Below are positions 1-10,636 of a DNA stretch of 23,056 bases, in pieces. A program made the position numbers and the translations under genes. The DNA comes from Rodentolepis nana (lineage: Eukaryota > Platyhelminthes > Cestoda > Cyclophyllidea > Hymenolepididae). Within the stretch, counting starts at the first letter, position 1. Each line of letters opens with the position of its first letter. The notes under the pieces were generated by a model that worked only from the letters and a program-made list of their open reading frames with translations, was not told where the DNA came from and ran no database searches. The stretch covers positions 37,919-60,974 of the forward strand of contig UZAE01012115.1 of assembly GCA_900617975.1 (NCBI GenBank), written 5' to 3'.

Positions 1-753
1 CCCTCCCCCCAACTCCTAGTAGAAATTCCCTGCAAGGCTGACGATAGAGTGAACGAATTGACAGAATTAATACAAAAGAGGTGAGTGAAGACACCTTTTC
101 CTTGACAAAGAAAGCAAATTTCAAGGAGGATGATGGTAAAAAAAGTTGCAATTAGAACCAAAGCATTTAACCAAATCTTAATTGCGATTTTGGACTCATG
201 GTTCAAACTATTCTGTTAGGTTGGCAAAGAAAGACGAAGACTGCTACAAGTCGATTCCTACATGTGGAAGATATAAGGTAGACTTGAATAAATATTGCCG
301 AATAAACACGGCCGATTTTAAGCCACATTCATATTAGTGGTAGTTAGGAGGGGATTCAAGTTTTAAACAAACAGGAAATAGATTTACTTATTTCAACTCC
401 ATCAAATTTATCCTATTGGGAAATAAAAACGCTGAAAGACATACCATTCAACTAAACAAACGTTGTTGAGCAAACATTAAAAGTATACCCTCTAGCAAAT
501 GTAACCTACCATTTTCTATCGGGAGAAAATGACTAGGAGTCATTTAATGAAAAAATCCAAACCAAATTTCAATTTTTTTGTCTATTAAGAGCAATAGATT
601 CATTATTTCACAATGCACGTATAGTAAATAAAGACAAATGTAAAAATAAATTTTGAGAATGAAAAGCGACAAAACAAATTTAAAGAACGAGGAAAAAATT
701 GTTTAAAACTGATAAAATAACTGCCGGGCCAAAGTAAAATTCTTTAAATGTTC
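1..753. other. AT-rich non-coding stretch
   Basis: No open frame of convincing length or recognisable domain is seen on either strand. It lies 3' of the tentative last caspase exon (minus strand), so part of it may be 3' untranslated sequence. A C-rich patch opens the window. Confidence 0.5.
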
Positions 754-966
754 CTATTTCAAATAGACCTCTCTCTCCCGGTTTGCATCAGTCTGCCACA
801 GAGGTAACTCAGTAAAACGACAAGTATGTCGATTTGCACTTTCTAAGACCAGTGATTTATGAAGCTGCAAAAATAACAATGGACGAGTTCTTTCCAAAAC
901 GGCGTCCATTTTACTGCCAATATGATACATGTGCTGCTTGACGCCATTGAACCAAAGATGACTCGT
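754..966 (-). CDS. Tentative last exon of the caspase (p10 C-terminus)
   Basis: On the minus strand a strong acceptor (long pyrimidine tract ending in attccag) is followed in phase 0 by 70 open codons and a TAG stop at 756-754. The translation begins TSHLWFNGVKQHM and ends TELPLWQTDANREREVYLK. The end resembles the caspase p10 C-terminus, where a Gln/Leu-Met/Ile-Pro motif precedes the final Thr-Leu-Arg-Lys-x-Tyr/Phe strand, and the Trp-Phe near the start could match the Ser-Trp-Phe/Tyr-Ile of p10. The phase matches the donor that ends the p20 exon at 2085, but at least one exon, with the QACRG motif and the p10 start, must lie between and was not found. A second frame is also open for about 40 codons, so the frame is not certain. 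It could be a chance open frame or belong to another gene. Confidence 0.35.
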   Translation of the reverse strand, partial: TSHLWFNGVKQHMYHIGSKMDAVLERTRPLLFLQLHKSLVLESANRHTCRFTELPLWQTDANREREVYLK

Positions 967-2084
967 CTGGAATGAGGGCGAAAGAGGGATAAAAAGAAAC
1001 GCCGTTAATCCAAGTCACTTTATTGCATAGATAAGGGGTCTAAAAGGAGCTACAACAAGTCGTCTTGGCATTGTTGTTGCTGCTTGGGAGATCAAAACAC
1101 CAGACTATGGCACCTTTGTCCCGAATAACTGACAAACTGTCAAGGCTGATATGCACCCTCGCCTCGATGAGGCTTGCAACTCTTAGTGACAGCCCACAGG
1201 AATGTATTATAACGAGGCAAAACACGAGCACTCCAAATATGAGCTTTTTGTCTTCTTCCAATCAGCTTCTTTTCTAGGCAATAAACCGGCTTACGAAGAG
1301 ATCGAGGTACCGAAACGAATAACAGTTCTTTTTATCAACTTTATTTGTCTGAATCTTACGAGAAACTTAAGTCGAATAATAAACCACAAATTGGCTGAGT
1401 CGGATTCTAAAATGCTGAAAAAATGAACAAAAGTGGGGCGGTACCAAAAAGATTAAATTTGTGGATGATAAGCCAAAATAAACTCAATTTTATATATACA
1501 CTAATTAATTAAGCAAATAGTGAATCGATTTGGAAAGCCTTTTATTAGCTAAACTGCTATTGGACAGGGCCAATATTATTCAACAAACCAACGATTAGTA
1601 AAATACGTGCACAAAAGTAATTACACGAAGTTGTCTAATGACAATTATCTTCAATTTCACAAATAAGGAAATCTCTGATCTAGAATATAGAATATAAGCA
1701 AAAAAACACCCTACTCAAAAATCATGTTGCCAATTTTTCGAAAGAAAAAAATTTTGTAGAACCATTAAAAACGCAATTCAAAAGGGTATATGAAATTTTG
1801 CTTCGAATTGTTGTTTGAAACATCTAACAAAAAGATATGACAGTTAAAAAGACCAAAATTTCAGCTATCGAGTTGGTCGGCATTGTGGTGTCAATCAAGA
1901 AACATTAATGAAGAGAATTAAGTCGAAAAAAATGGAAAGGAGAAGGGTTACCAAACCAAAGTAGCCGATAAATTAACGAATCCAAAGGACGTTAGCAAGT
2001 ATGTTACACTCATTCAAACTAGAGTGCTCTGGAGCATGATTAGTGTTGGTTGAAAATAAATAGGGAACTTCATTATTAACTAAC
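967..2084. other. Presumed caspase intronic region; catalytic exon not found
   Basis: The p20 exon ends at Phe-Ile-Gln with the donor gttagt, so the next exon should begin with Ala-Cys (GCN TGY) in phase 0. No acceptor followed by such codons is visible on the minus strand here. A minus-strand frame at 1040-1261 contains IEARVHISLDSLSVIRDKGA, then IVWCFDLPSS, and a stop. The second part faintly recalls the first p10 strand (Phe-Leu-x-Ala-Tyr-Ser-Thr-x-Pro-Gly), but no donor in a phase compatible with the exon at 754-966 was found. Otherwise I see only AT-rich sequence. Confidence 0.4.
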
Positions 2085-2834
2085 CTGAATAAAGAAGAGT
2101 TTTGGTTTACCAGCCAGCGACGGACACGTATTACCGCGAAATGGATGAATAAGTTGATCCAAATGAACTGGACCATCTGTTGCGTAAATTGAGCCGCCAT
2201 CATCACCATGAGTTAAAATAACACAAGCAAAACAGTCTGCATCCTCGTGACTTGCAGATGATTCTGAAACATAGAAAACATGACAAAGTAACAGAAAATT
2301 GGAATAATTACCATCTTCGATTATGTGCAAAAGTTTGGCAGCGGTAGGATTTTGAAATGTCTTGACATCGAAATCAAGAAAGTGGAAAGTTTCCTCTAGT
2401 TTGACTAGGTCTACGTCTGAGCCTGGTCGCCTGGGAAGACAAAGAGCAGGTTTAAAAGTATCGACGGAGATAATAAGACAAGTTCCTCTACGGGGAGCAC
2501 GGGTCTTATACACAAAGGAAGCTGGTGGTCTATGGGATAAAGTAGGTTCAACGGATTGGCATTTGAAGAACGTGGAAGAATGAGAGTTGGGATCAAAGGC
2601 CATTAGTTTGCAAGAGAAAAGGGAATTCTCGTACATGCTATCGGATGATATTCTCTGAATTTTAGCAGCTGGGGCGATCTGAGCGCTATCAACGGGGGGT
2701 AATTGGTCGGAAACACACCGATCGCAGCTGCTGTGGGAAAAGAATAAGATAATATGAAGATAAACATACCTTCTATCTGTGAATTCCAAATCATTATAGA
2801 CTAGTGGGTTTATCGCTTCTTTTTCTCGCCACAT
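2085..2834 (-). CDS. Caspase, N-terminus and p20 catalytic domain (three exons, 3' part unresolved)
   Basis: Cysteine protease of the caspase family (peptidase C14), cleaving after Asp in programmed cell death. Exons, in transcription order: 2834-2770, 2730-2312, 2263-2085, together 663 nt or 221 codons; both joins keep the frame. Start: ATG at 2834-2832. The first ~110 residues show no death-effector or CARD domain that I recognise, as in effector caspases. The p20 core follows: RRGTCLIISV (first strand), RRPGSDVD (matching SRSGTDVD of caspase-3, with the S1-pocket Arg), DADCFACVILTHGDDG with the catalytic His of the HG pair, IYATDGPV, FRGNTCPSLAGKPKLFFIQ. The last exon ends in phase 0 just before the expected ACRG pentapeptide, so the catalytic Cys would be in the next exon, which I could not locate. 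Both introns are tiny (39 and 48 nt), multiples of three, and stop-free. The gene is divergent from TANGO6. Family assignment is secure; subtype (3/6/7-like) is inferred. Confidence 0.9.
2264..2311 (-). other. 48-nt in-frame intron in caspase p20
   Basis: On the minus strand it starts gtaattatt and ends tttcag, and splits a Glu codon (G|AA). Its removal joins HIIED to ESSASHEDADCF, restoring family spacing before the strand leading to the catalytic His. It is 16 codons long with no stop, so a retained copy would insert 16 residues. Confidence 0.85.
2731..2769 (-). other. 39-nt in-frame intron near the caspase start
   Basis: On the minus strand it starts gtatgt and ends with a pyrimidine tract and cccacag, splitting a Ser codon (AG|C). 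Read through, it adds 13 codons without a stop. It belongs to the short intron class of this window. Confidence 0.8.
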
Positions 2835-4553
2835 TTAAATGTCCTCAAAAATAAAAGGACACGAGTAATAAAAACGGACAACCCAAACTGGGAATCTGGA
2901 GTTTACTGTTGGCGGTAGCTTGTGAACTTGAGCGTTTATTTGATATAAGTTTCAAAACCGATTTCGCTGTCTTATCGTAAATTTAATATAATTTTATTAA
3001 TTTTTGCTTTTGTGATTTTTTTATCTTTTAAAAGAACGATCTATTAAAATACTCAGGCTTTCATCATATACTTAATTCTTCTAGAAATTTTTAATAGACC
3101 TCCACATTTCCTTTCCCTTTTTGGTAAATCTTCTTTGATCACCAGATAGTATATTTATAATATTAATGATTTTTCACTTGTATTATCATAGTTTGTTACC
3201 AAAAATCCTAAGGGCTATGCTTTTCTGCACAAAACAGTAGCGGTTTTTTGAGCAATTTGAAGATTCGTTAAACCCATTGATGGTTAAAGTTTCTTCAAAA
3301 TTTTAATAGCTGATATCAATCAATTTAATTATCAAAGAAGCATAAACTCTAAAAATTATTGTCGCTGTTAATATGAGTCCAAATTGCAGAACACAAAAAA
3401 TTTAGAATATAAGGTACATTTAATCTTATTTCTCGGAAAATTTTCTCTGGCCTAACTTTTCCTATCTAATTGTTCTAAGAAATTAGTAAATCTTCATCTG
3501 TAGTTATTTCAATTAAAATTGCTATCAAACCATTTTTTGGTAAATTTATCAAAATTTCGTATTCTATGTGTCGACATTATTTCATCATATGAAATGCCGC
3601 TATCTTGCTGTGATATGTCAATAGGCGCCTAAAAAGTTATGCGGTTTAGTTTATTGCCAACGTCATCCTCACTTATCTATTTTATTGCAATTCATTGCTT
3701 GCCAATTAGTCATTTTTCGCAATACTTCAAGCATGTTAATCTCTGCTGGAAACCTTGAGAGAGCTCGGCACTACGCGTCGGTGTCCTTCCTTAATTCCAT
3801 CCAGCTTCAAAGGAACTGCAACACAATTTCACAATTCTATGTTAACGTAACTTTGTAATAAGTATTACATGCGCTTTGCCGAAAATTCAATGTTTTTTCC
3901 TCAAAATTATTAGATAAATCAATGTCAATAGACCAAGCAAACAACTTTCACTATTATTACAAGATAGTCCTATTATAATACTGCTTTAAGCAAGGTTACC
4001 GGCGACGGATAACACAAGCATATTTGTTCGAGCAGGTTTTGCTTAATGATGAGGTTTAAAATTGTGCAATGTAAACGCTTGCAATGATATAACTTAAAGT
4101 CTGTACGTATATTATCATATATTCCATGAAATCATTTTAGAACAAAATTTTTAATATTGACAAATGCCAAATGAATTATAATAATTGTGCCAGCATAAAA
4201 TATATTCCAGTGACTCGAAATAAGAATTAATATTTGTTCTAAATGATAATCTAAAATCCTTAGAATAAAACAAATCTTTCGTCTATTTATTTTGCTTATA
4301 TATTTAAATCAGATAATTTTATTTTAAATCTCATCAATATCAAATTGATTTTTTTTCTTTTTTCATGGCTTGTGTTTAAGTGCATTTTAAATACATCGTG
4401 TTATCTCAAGGTAAGGTATATAGGTAAATTATTTGTCTCCAAAATATCAAGTCCATAATGTCAAAATTGTTTCCTAGGTGCTTCTAAGATTCAATGAAAG
4501 ACTTATTATGCAATTTTTATGCCAGTTTAAGTAATTTAAATTTTATTTTTCAG
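2835..4553. other. Divergent intergenic region, caspase / TANGO6
   Basis: A very AT-rich stretch of about 1.7 kb between the caspase start codon (minus) and the TANGO6 start codon (plus). It must hold both promoters and 5' untranslated sequence unless the transcription starts lie further off. I see no coding exon and no clear core-promoter element; TATA-like strings are too common here to be informative. Its end is the pyrimidine-rich acceptor before the TANGO6 ATG. Confidence 0.5.
4541..4553 (+). other. 3' splice acceptor directly before the TANGO6 ATG
   Basis: The sequence attttatttttcag ends exactly at the A of the ATG at 4554. It is either the acceptor of a 5'UTR intron or a spliced-leader trans-splice site, a process known in flatworms. 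The upstream ATG at 4494 is in frame but lies before this acceptor, so the start at 4554 is preferred. Confidence 0.6.
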
Positions 4554-7500
4554 ATGGCGGAACTGGGGAATTTAATAGAATGCCTTCGCGATATTCTTCC
4601 AAATAATTACGCGGATGAAGCTGACCCCATACTTCGCCTACGCTCGTATATCGAACGCTACCTTAATCGTCTCGATGATAATGCGGATTTGGCCAATTCC
4701 ATTCAGGAATTGGAAACACATGAAGCTTATGTCCTCTGTTCCTTGCACCTTTTAGATTCGTTAGCTCGCCTCGATGCTCCAAACGCTAAAGAATCACCTT
4801 TATTTAGTGTCTACCAATTGCGGCAAATTTCTCAATGCTTAGAATTTGTTGTCTGTCTTGGAATATATCCCCTTCTTTCTTCTGGCGTTTCTATGCCCTT
4901 GGATTTGCGACTTGATAACTTTGAGAAGTTTAAATGTCCTTCTTCGAAAAATCACGAAGTTCGGATCCTAATTCTGTCCAAGATTTCTAACTGTTTTGAT
5001 AGTCTTCTTAACTCTCCAATTGATGCCCTAAAGGATCTTTTTTCTATTAACAAATTTCTTGGGGATTATCTTGCTGTTCTGTTTCAACTGGGCTTCGGTC
5101 CTTTCCCCAAGGAAATGCTCAGTTCTAAATCAATTTTGGATGTCATTCGTAAATCACGAACTCGTCTTCTTGATATCGTCGATCGATTACCGCGTTCGTT
5201 AGCGTTTAAGCAACTATTTCTCTTTCAGTCCGGCTTCACTCGGAAGAAGGTATGCTTTCTTTAATACTGTTTCTTAGTACTTTTGGTTCGTGAAATGGTA
5301 TCGCGCATACAGCTGAGATCAATTTAAATCTATGTAATGGGGATCATATTGGTCGTTTTATTAACTAGCTCTCATGGCGGATTTAACTTAACCACTTTTT
5401 AATCAATATAGGCTGGCTCCAGTTCCCATTTTGATTATTAACAGCGATCTCTGGCAGAGATTAATAGCGATCTATGCAAGCTGTAATACGTTTGTGGCGT
5501 TATAATTTTTTAATCTTGTTGACATTCCATTGGGTCTGCTTCTGGCTCTATTGCACTTTGCCATACTAGGAAGTTTCTATATCCCCTAGTTGTCGCTGGG
5601 GAAAGAGGCAAGTCGCTAGTCAGTCAACTTTAATCACTTTATTAAACAGATAATGGCTTTATATTGGAATTCATGTTGTCTTTATTTTGTTATTATTGGT
5701 CAATAGATACACTGTTGGACCAATTATAGTCTTTGTCTCAAACAATTGTTTACCTGTTATCATCGATGTGCCTCGAAATAAAACGGGAACCGTGTGGTTT
5801 TGGGCTTTGCTTATCGCCTTTCCATAAATTTTGAATAAGTTTTCTTATTTCAATATATATATATTTCTTTATCTTTAAAAACATGCTTTAAAGCTTATTT
5901 TATTGTCTTATATTTTTATTACTTTTCTAAACTAGTCTTCAGATAAGGCGACTCGTGCTCCAAAGTGGCTTTGTAGCGCCTGTGGTCGACTGATAACCCG
6001 CCTTTTTATGGCTCGTTCCCAAAGTACTACCGGGCAATCCGCCTTAAAAGATCTAATAGTCGGTGTTGTAGATGTCCATTCTACCGATCCTCGACATGTT
6101 CCAGCTGTGGCCTCCTCTCTAGCCCATATTCTTGCCACTCCACCACAGGCCTGTTCTTCCTCCGACGAATACTTCACCAGTCTTTCCTTTCAAATCACTG
6201 ATGTTCTTTCCACGTCCAGAACTAAACCTGTCGGTTCTAAGGACGTTTTACCTCAAATAACCCGATTAGTTGCCGTTAATACTATTCATGCCATCTGTGA
6301 GAGAGATCTTGAGCTTGGTAAACGGCTGTTTTTGAATGAACTCATTTCCAAATTAAACAAGATTATGTCGACCGATGAGAGTGGCGATGTCAAGATACCG
6401 TCAGGGGTTATTGATATCTCTGATGTGGAGGAAGTACTCTCTGCAGAAGACTTGTTCTTTGTTACAGACTTTATCTCTGAAGTAAGTGAGGAGTTTATAA
6501 TTTGCCTTCTTTAATTGTATTCTATTTTTTAAATTAATTTCTTCTCTGTAGCTTTTAGACACCAGGCATCCATCACAAGCGCTGTGCAATCTCTTGGCAA
6601 GGTATTCTCACATTTGGTTTCATTTCTGCTCTCTTCTCAAATTGGCGTCTCCAAGTGGGATTGAAGGAGAGGTCGAGGAGGAATGCCAAATTAAAGAGGC
6701 ATCTGATCCCTCTCCTGTTAATGAATTCAGGTGAGTTGGCACCGTATTTCTGATGAGGATCGATGTGTTGAGTGGAGCAGATTTAAATGACGGGATCATC
6801 TTTGATCCCGTAATTTAAGGTTTACATCCGCTTTTTTTGGTTTTTTGTTCTTCCTTTTATTTATTTGAGAATCCTCTGGACTAATGATGTTAGGGTGTTG
6901 TCTCAAGCATTAACAATTTCTAATGACTTAAATTTGTTATTTTTTTCAGATCAAGACTTCTCTCAATTCTGTCAAATCACCTCCTTTATCCGGAGATATC
7001 TTTTCGGCTCATTCGAGGCTGGATTCACCTGCCTCCACTTGACCTATCTACATTTAAACCCCTTTCTTCATCGGAAGTCGATTCGTTTTTGTTTCCTCTA
7101 TCTAGTTCGATAATTCTTCGTCCGGCTTCTCTAATTGTTTCGAGTTCATTAGAGTCTTCTATGCCTCAAGCACCGTTTCGTGTAACCAGGACAGCTGAAC
7201 CTTTATTCCAACATTCTCTTGAAATGATTTCCGCTAGAATTGCCACTGTAATTGACTTACTTTCATCACCTTTAAACGTAAATGTAATTGGAGACGGCTC
7301 TACGGGAGCAGATGAGGAACAAAAGTTGGAAGAAAAAGCAGAACAAATGCTTAACACGTGGACGAAGGGATATCAAGAAGACTCTGAGCAACGATCTAAT
7401 CTTGCTGCAAAGCTACTTCTCAGTCTTATTTCCGACATTAACTCTAGAGTTGTGGGAGATATTAATGAAGAGAAATGCAGCATTCAGGTCGTCATTCAGC

Positions 7501-7667
7501 CGACGAAGTTTGATAATGAGAGAGCACATCAGGACTTCTCGATTCCATTGAGTGCCTGCCTTCTTGCGAACTCCATGCTTGAATGTCTGGATCCTTCAAA
7601 TCTCTGGCCATCTGAACCTGCTTTAGCTGTTCAACTAATATCGGTAAAATAGTCTTACTTGCACCTG

Positions 7668-7706
<39 letters not shown>

Positions 7707-10068
7707 CTTTTCAAGCTACATGTCCTTTTTTCTACTTTTAGTTAACCCTATCACGACTTTGTGCAGTAATTGATGTGATAACCGAAAAGAATCTACTCAA
7801 GATTGCAGAGGAATCACTTAATCTCATTCTTGGAATAGCAGCCTTCTTCGTCAATTACATGGAGGTAATCTATTAAACCCTAAAAATCCGCGGTCGCTGC
7901 TATTAAAGTTTTACGCCCGCTTTTTTTCTTTGTAGAAGGGAGATAAGGTGTCAACCGAAGTGCGTGACCACTTCGTTGAACTGGTTCCTTTAATGCAACG
8001 AGTTGAATCCTCTTTTCCAGCGTCTAGCGCATCGGCTGAATTAGCTCAACAGATCAGAATTGCACTCTGTACACGCGGTGCCTTCCCAATTCCATCACAA
8101 AGTCCGCAGCCCAAACCTGCTTCCAATAAGTGCCTAATCGAAGAGTTATCTTGGACTTCCTCAACAGATAATCATTCAGTCTCCCCATCGAATCCAAAGA
8201 CTGCTGAGATGCCTCCTCAGTTGACCGAAATTTTCAAGTTACTAAGTGACCCCTTAATTCCAGTTAAAGGTCATGCTCTTATTGAACTGAGTCGATTGCT
8301 TGAGTCTAAGGATTCCTGTATTATCGGGTTTGAGGATAAAATTTATGATGTGAGCTGAAAGTTTCCTGATCTTTGCTTAGATTTTATGATAAGTGTTTTA
8401 TGAGTTTTGTGAAAATTTGTAGACTCTTGTGGAATGCATGCACCACGATGACAGTTATATCTACTTGAATGCTATTCGAGGTCTCTCCGCCATCGGAAAT
8501 GCATTCACAGATCGTCTTCTTCCCTTTCTTCTTGATCAATTCCTTAACAAAACTGCCAATGTTGAATTTCGACTGAAAATTGGCGAGGCTATTGTTCGAG
8601 TTTTGCGTGAATTGGGTTCGTGTTCTCTTATTTGAAATCGATATATAAGCTTTTGTATTTGTTTGGGTTTAAAATATTTCCCTTCGTTGTTCACTCATCC
8701 CTCTGACCCTATTGTGAGTGAAGTGGATTTTGGTCTTTATGCTTTGGAATTTAATTTTTGCTATGCAGTTTCTGCACCACTGGCTTAAGGTCTTTTTTCT
8801 TAATGGAATAATGCATATTGCATACTTATGCATATTTAATAGTATCATCCTGCGAAAGGCTAATTTAGGTTAAAATTGTCTAACCCTTTAATACCCGAAT
8901 ATTTTTTTGCAAAATGCACCCAATCGCACTCATGCGTGCCTCATAGCAGACAGATGCCGACGATGTGATGAGTTTTGGTGGTGGCATCAGGTGAAGGTTA
9001 TAGACACGTATTGGACGTGTTTCAAACGGCAATAGTAGCGCCTTCTGTTACGAGTCTGTTGTACCAATGGAGCTTATTTTGGAAGAGGAACGTGTACGGT
9101 CCTGCAGGGCGTTTAGAGGTTAACCTAATCACGTGCTTGGTGGAAGATTTCAGCGTCATCCATCCATTAACAATACTCGTTAACATAATTATGAATAAAA
9201 AGTGGACATCCTAATTTCAGAAAGATTTATTTAAGGACTTGTTGTCAATTGTTCACGAAATTGGTATATTTATTTAAGTGGTTCCTCTGCAGAATTTTAA
9301 GTAAATTGTGAAATTACTGGTCTTTGGTTTTCACTGCGGCAAATTTTAACTTTAATTAGGCGCTTTTTTCGTAATGCCAAAACGTCTTCTCATCGATATT
9401 CATCTTTTCAAATCCGGCTTCTTCAACTTTCTTCATTCGTTGAAATAGCAAAAGATGACTCAAATCACTTTGCACAATAACTGACCACATTTGATCTTTT
9501 ATTTAACTTCACAGGTGAAATCGCTCCGAAATACCGAGATTCAATTGTTGGAGGACTTATCACAGCCTCTAAAGATGATTCCGAGTTTATTCGAGCAGCT
9601 AGTCTTTCAAATCTTGCCGAAATATGTCGGCTTCTGGGCAAATCCATCCAGTCTGTCGTCTATGAGGCAAGCGAATATTTCTCTAGTTGAATAATACACC
9701 TCATTACTCTTTAAGTGATTGCCAATGTTCTGTTAAAGGTTTATAATATGATGGAATACTGCTTGAAGCATGATAATTCAGCTCTTGTTCGAAAATCAGC
9801 AGCTTATTTGGCAGGAGGCTTATTCCGCGCCGGTCCGTCCATTTCTCGACGTGATCAACTTGCTCGTTTACCTGGAGAAATTGTCAGAGACACTCATCGT
9901 CTATTGAGGGACCGATCAATGATTGAGAGAGATGAGTTAGTGCTGGAACAACTGGAGGCAGCGATGTTTGAAGTTGACGCCTGTGCTCGCGAAGCCGCGT
10001 TTCGTCCTGCAGCTAAACCTGGAGATTTAATTAAGGAAATTCGGGTGTTGAGACCCTTTGATCAGTAA
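4554..10068 (+). CDS. TANGO6: TANGO6 (TMCO7) homologue, transport and Golgi organization protein 6, complete
   Basis: Large alpha-helical repeat protein; the family is linked to ER-Golgi transport and is related to yeast Rtp1, which acts in RNA polymerase assembly and nuclear import. Exons: 4554-5249, 5936-6481, 6552-6730, 6950-7643, 7742-7864, 7936-8349, 8423-8615, 9515-9666, 9739-10068. They total 3327 nt, 1108 residues, against about 1094 in human. All junction phases agree. The C-terminal part is diagnostic: DPLIPVKGHALIELSRLLES (about residues 845-870), DDSYIYLNAIRGLSAIG, then EIAPKYRDSIVGGL and FIRAASLSNLAEICRLLG (RTP1_C1-like), and the last-exon helices including ELVLEQLEAAMFEVD and IKEIRVL (RTP1_C2-like). 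The N-terminal two thirds is less conserved; KWLCSACGRLITRL opens exon 2. The intron after 9666 uses a GC donor. Start at 4554 is chosen because a splice acceptor abuts that ATG. Divergent from the caspase; YIPF6 follows on the same strand. Confidence 0.93.
5250..5935 (+). other. TANGO6 intron 1 (686 nt)
   Basis: Donor gtatgc after Lys-Lys, acceptor ctaaactag before SSDKATR, phase 0. No nested gene or known repeat is recognised. Confidence 0.8.
6783..6818 (+). other. Intronic inverted repeat (hairpin) in TANGO6 intron 3
   Basis: A 9-bp perfect stem (acgggatca / tgatcccgt) around a 4-nt loop (tctt), extended by a further 6 bp after one mismatch (ttaaat / atttaa). It lies within the 219-nt intron 6731-6949. 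It could be a small structured element or a relic of a mobile element; function unknown. Confidence 0.7.
7674..7704 (+). repeat. (AT)n microsatellite in TANGO6 intron 4
   Basis: An uninterrupted AT dinucleotide tract of about 15 units. It fills almost a third of the 98-nt intron 7644-7741; without it the intron would be 67 nt, close to the 70-75 nt class. Confidence 0.97.
8616..9514 (+). other. TANGO6 intron 7 (899 nt)
   Basis: Donor gttcgt after the first base of a Gly codon, acceptor cttcacag. The longest intron of the gene. A 79-codon open frame at 8975-9214 begins on GTG and resembles nothing I know, so it is not called a gene. The part from about 8910 to 9130 is less AT-rich than its surroundings and could be an old insertion. 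Confidence 0.75.
9667..9738 (+). other. GC-AG intron in TANGO6 (72 nt)
   Basis: The exon ends SVVYE and the next bases are gcaagc; the next exon begins VYNMMEYC after ttaaag. Removing exactly 9667-9738 (phase 0) gives continuity matching the vertebrate homologue, where SVVHE runs on without a gap. Reading on instead meets a stop at 9688-9690, and the nearest GT gives a shifted frame. Confidence 0.8.
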
Positions 10069-10200
10069 TTGTGAAGATTATTTAAGGTTGCAATATTTTT
10101 GTAAATATAAGTATTGATTTTCTGAACTGTTTTCATTTGCTTTTGAATAACTTTTGCCAATGTACATATCGAGAAGCAGTTAGACGTGTTTTTTCGTGAA

Positions 10201-10206
10201 AATAAA
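10201..10206 (+). terminator. Candidate polyadenylation signal of TANGO6
   Basis: AATAAA about 130 nt after the TAA stop. It is the first canonical hexamer downstream of the gene; the cleavage site is not known. Confidence 0.5.
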
Positions 10207-10636
10207 CAAAGTAGGAATTGCTAAAGGAGTTTGAGTCTTGTCAAGTAGGAGTGGGTGGGGGAGATTTGACGCATATGAGGTTTCAAAGTAGTAGTAAAAA
10301 TATATTAGAATGGAGGGGTGGAGGGTGATAATTATTAACATGTCACATGGGTTTGACACATTGAAATGAAAGCAAAAAGTTGAGTAATAGGTCTGATAAA
10401 ACATGAGATTAACTATGGACGTGATTAATTCCTTTTCAGACATCTCTGCCATAGCTGCGCCTTGAAAGTTCACTCAAGGTTAAATCCAAGTAATGATGGT
10501 GACGAAAAAATGAAGGAAAAGCATTTTAGGCATCTAAATATTAAAAACAAATAATTGGATGCGTATCTAAGGGAAAATACTCCGTTGTCCTTAATAAGTG
10601 TCAACATTCCCTTTCAATAATGTCTAAAATAGAAGT

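Noticed and set aside
1040..1261. Minus-strand frame as a definite p20/p10 linker exon of the caspase
   Set aside because: It lacks a QACRG-like motif and has no donor in phase with the exon at 754-966, so it is mentioned only as a possibility.
1065..1426. Plus-strand open frames of about 70 codons
   Set aside because: Low similarity to anything known, overlap the minus-strand frame 1040-1261, and are expected by chance.
5932..6177. Minus-strand 81-codon frame
   Set aside because: Exact antisense shadow of TANGO6 exon 2.
8975..9214. 79-codon frame in TANGO6 intron 7
   Set aside because: Starts on GTG, lies within an intron fixed by homology on both sides, and shows no known domain.
10180..10473. 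97-codon minus-strand frame
   Set aside because: Rich in Tyr/Phe/Ser from AT-rich DNA, in the TANGO6 3' flank, without a domain.
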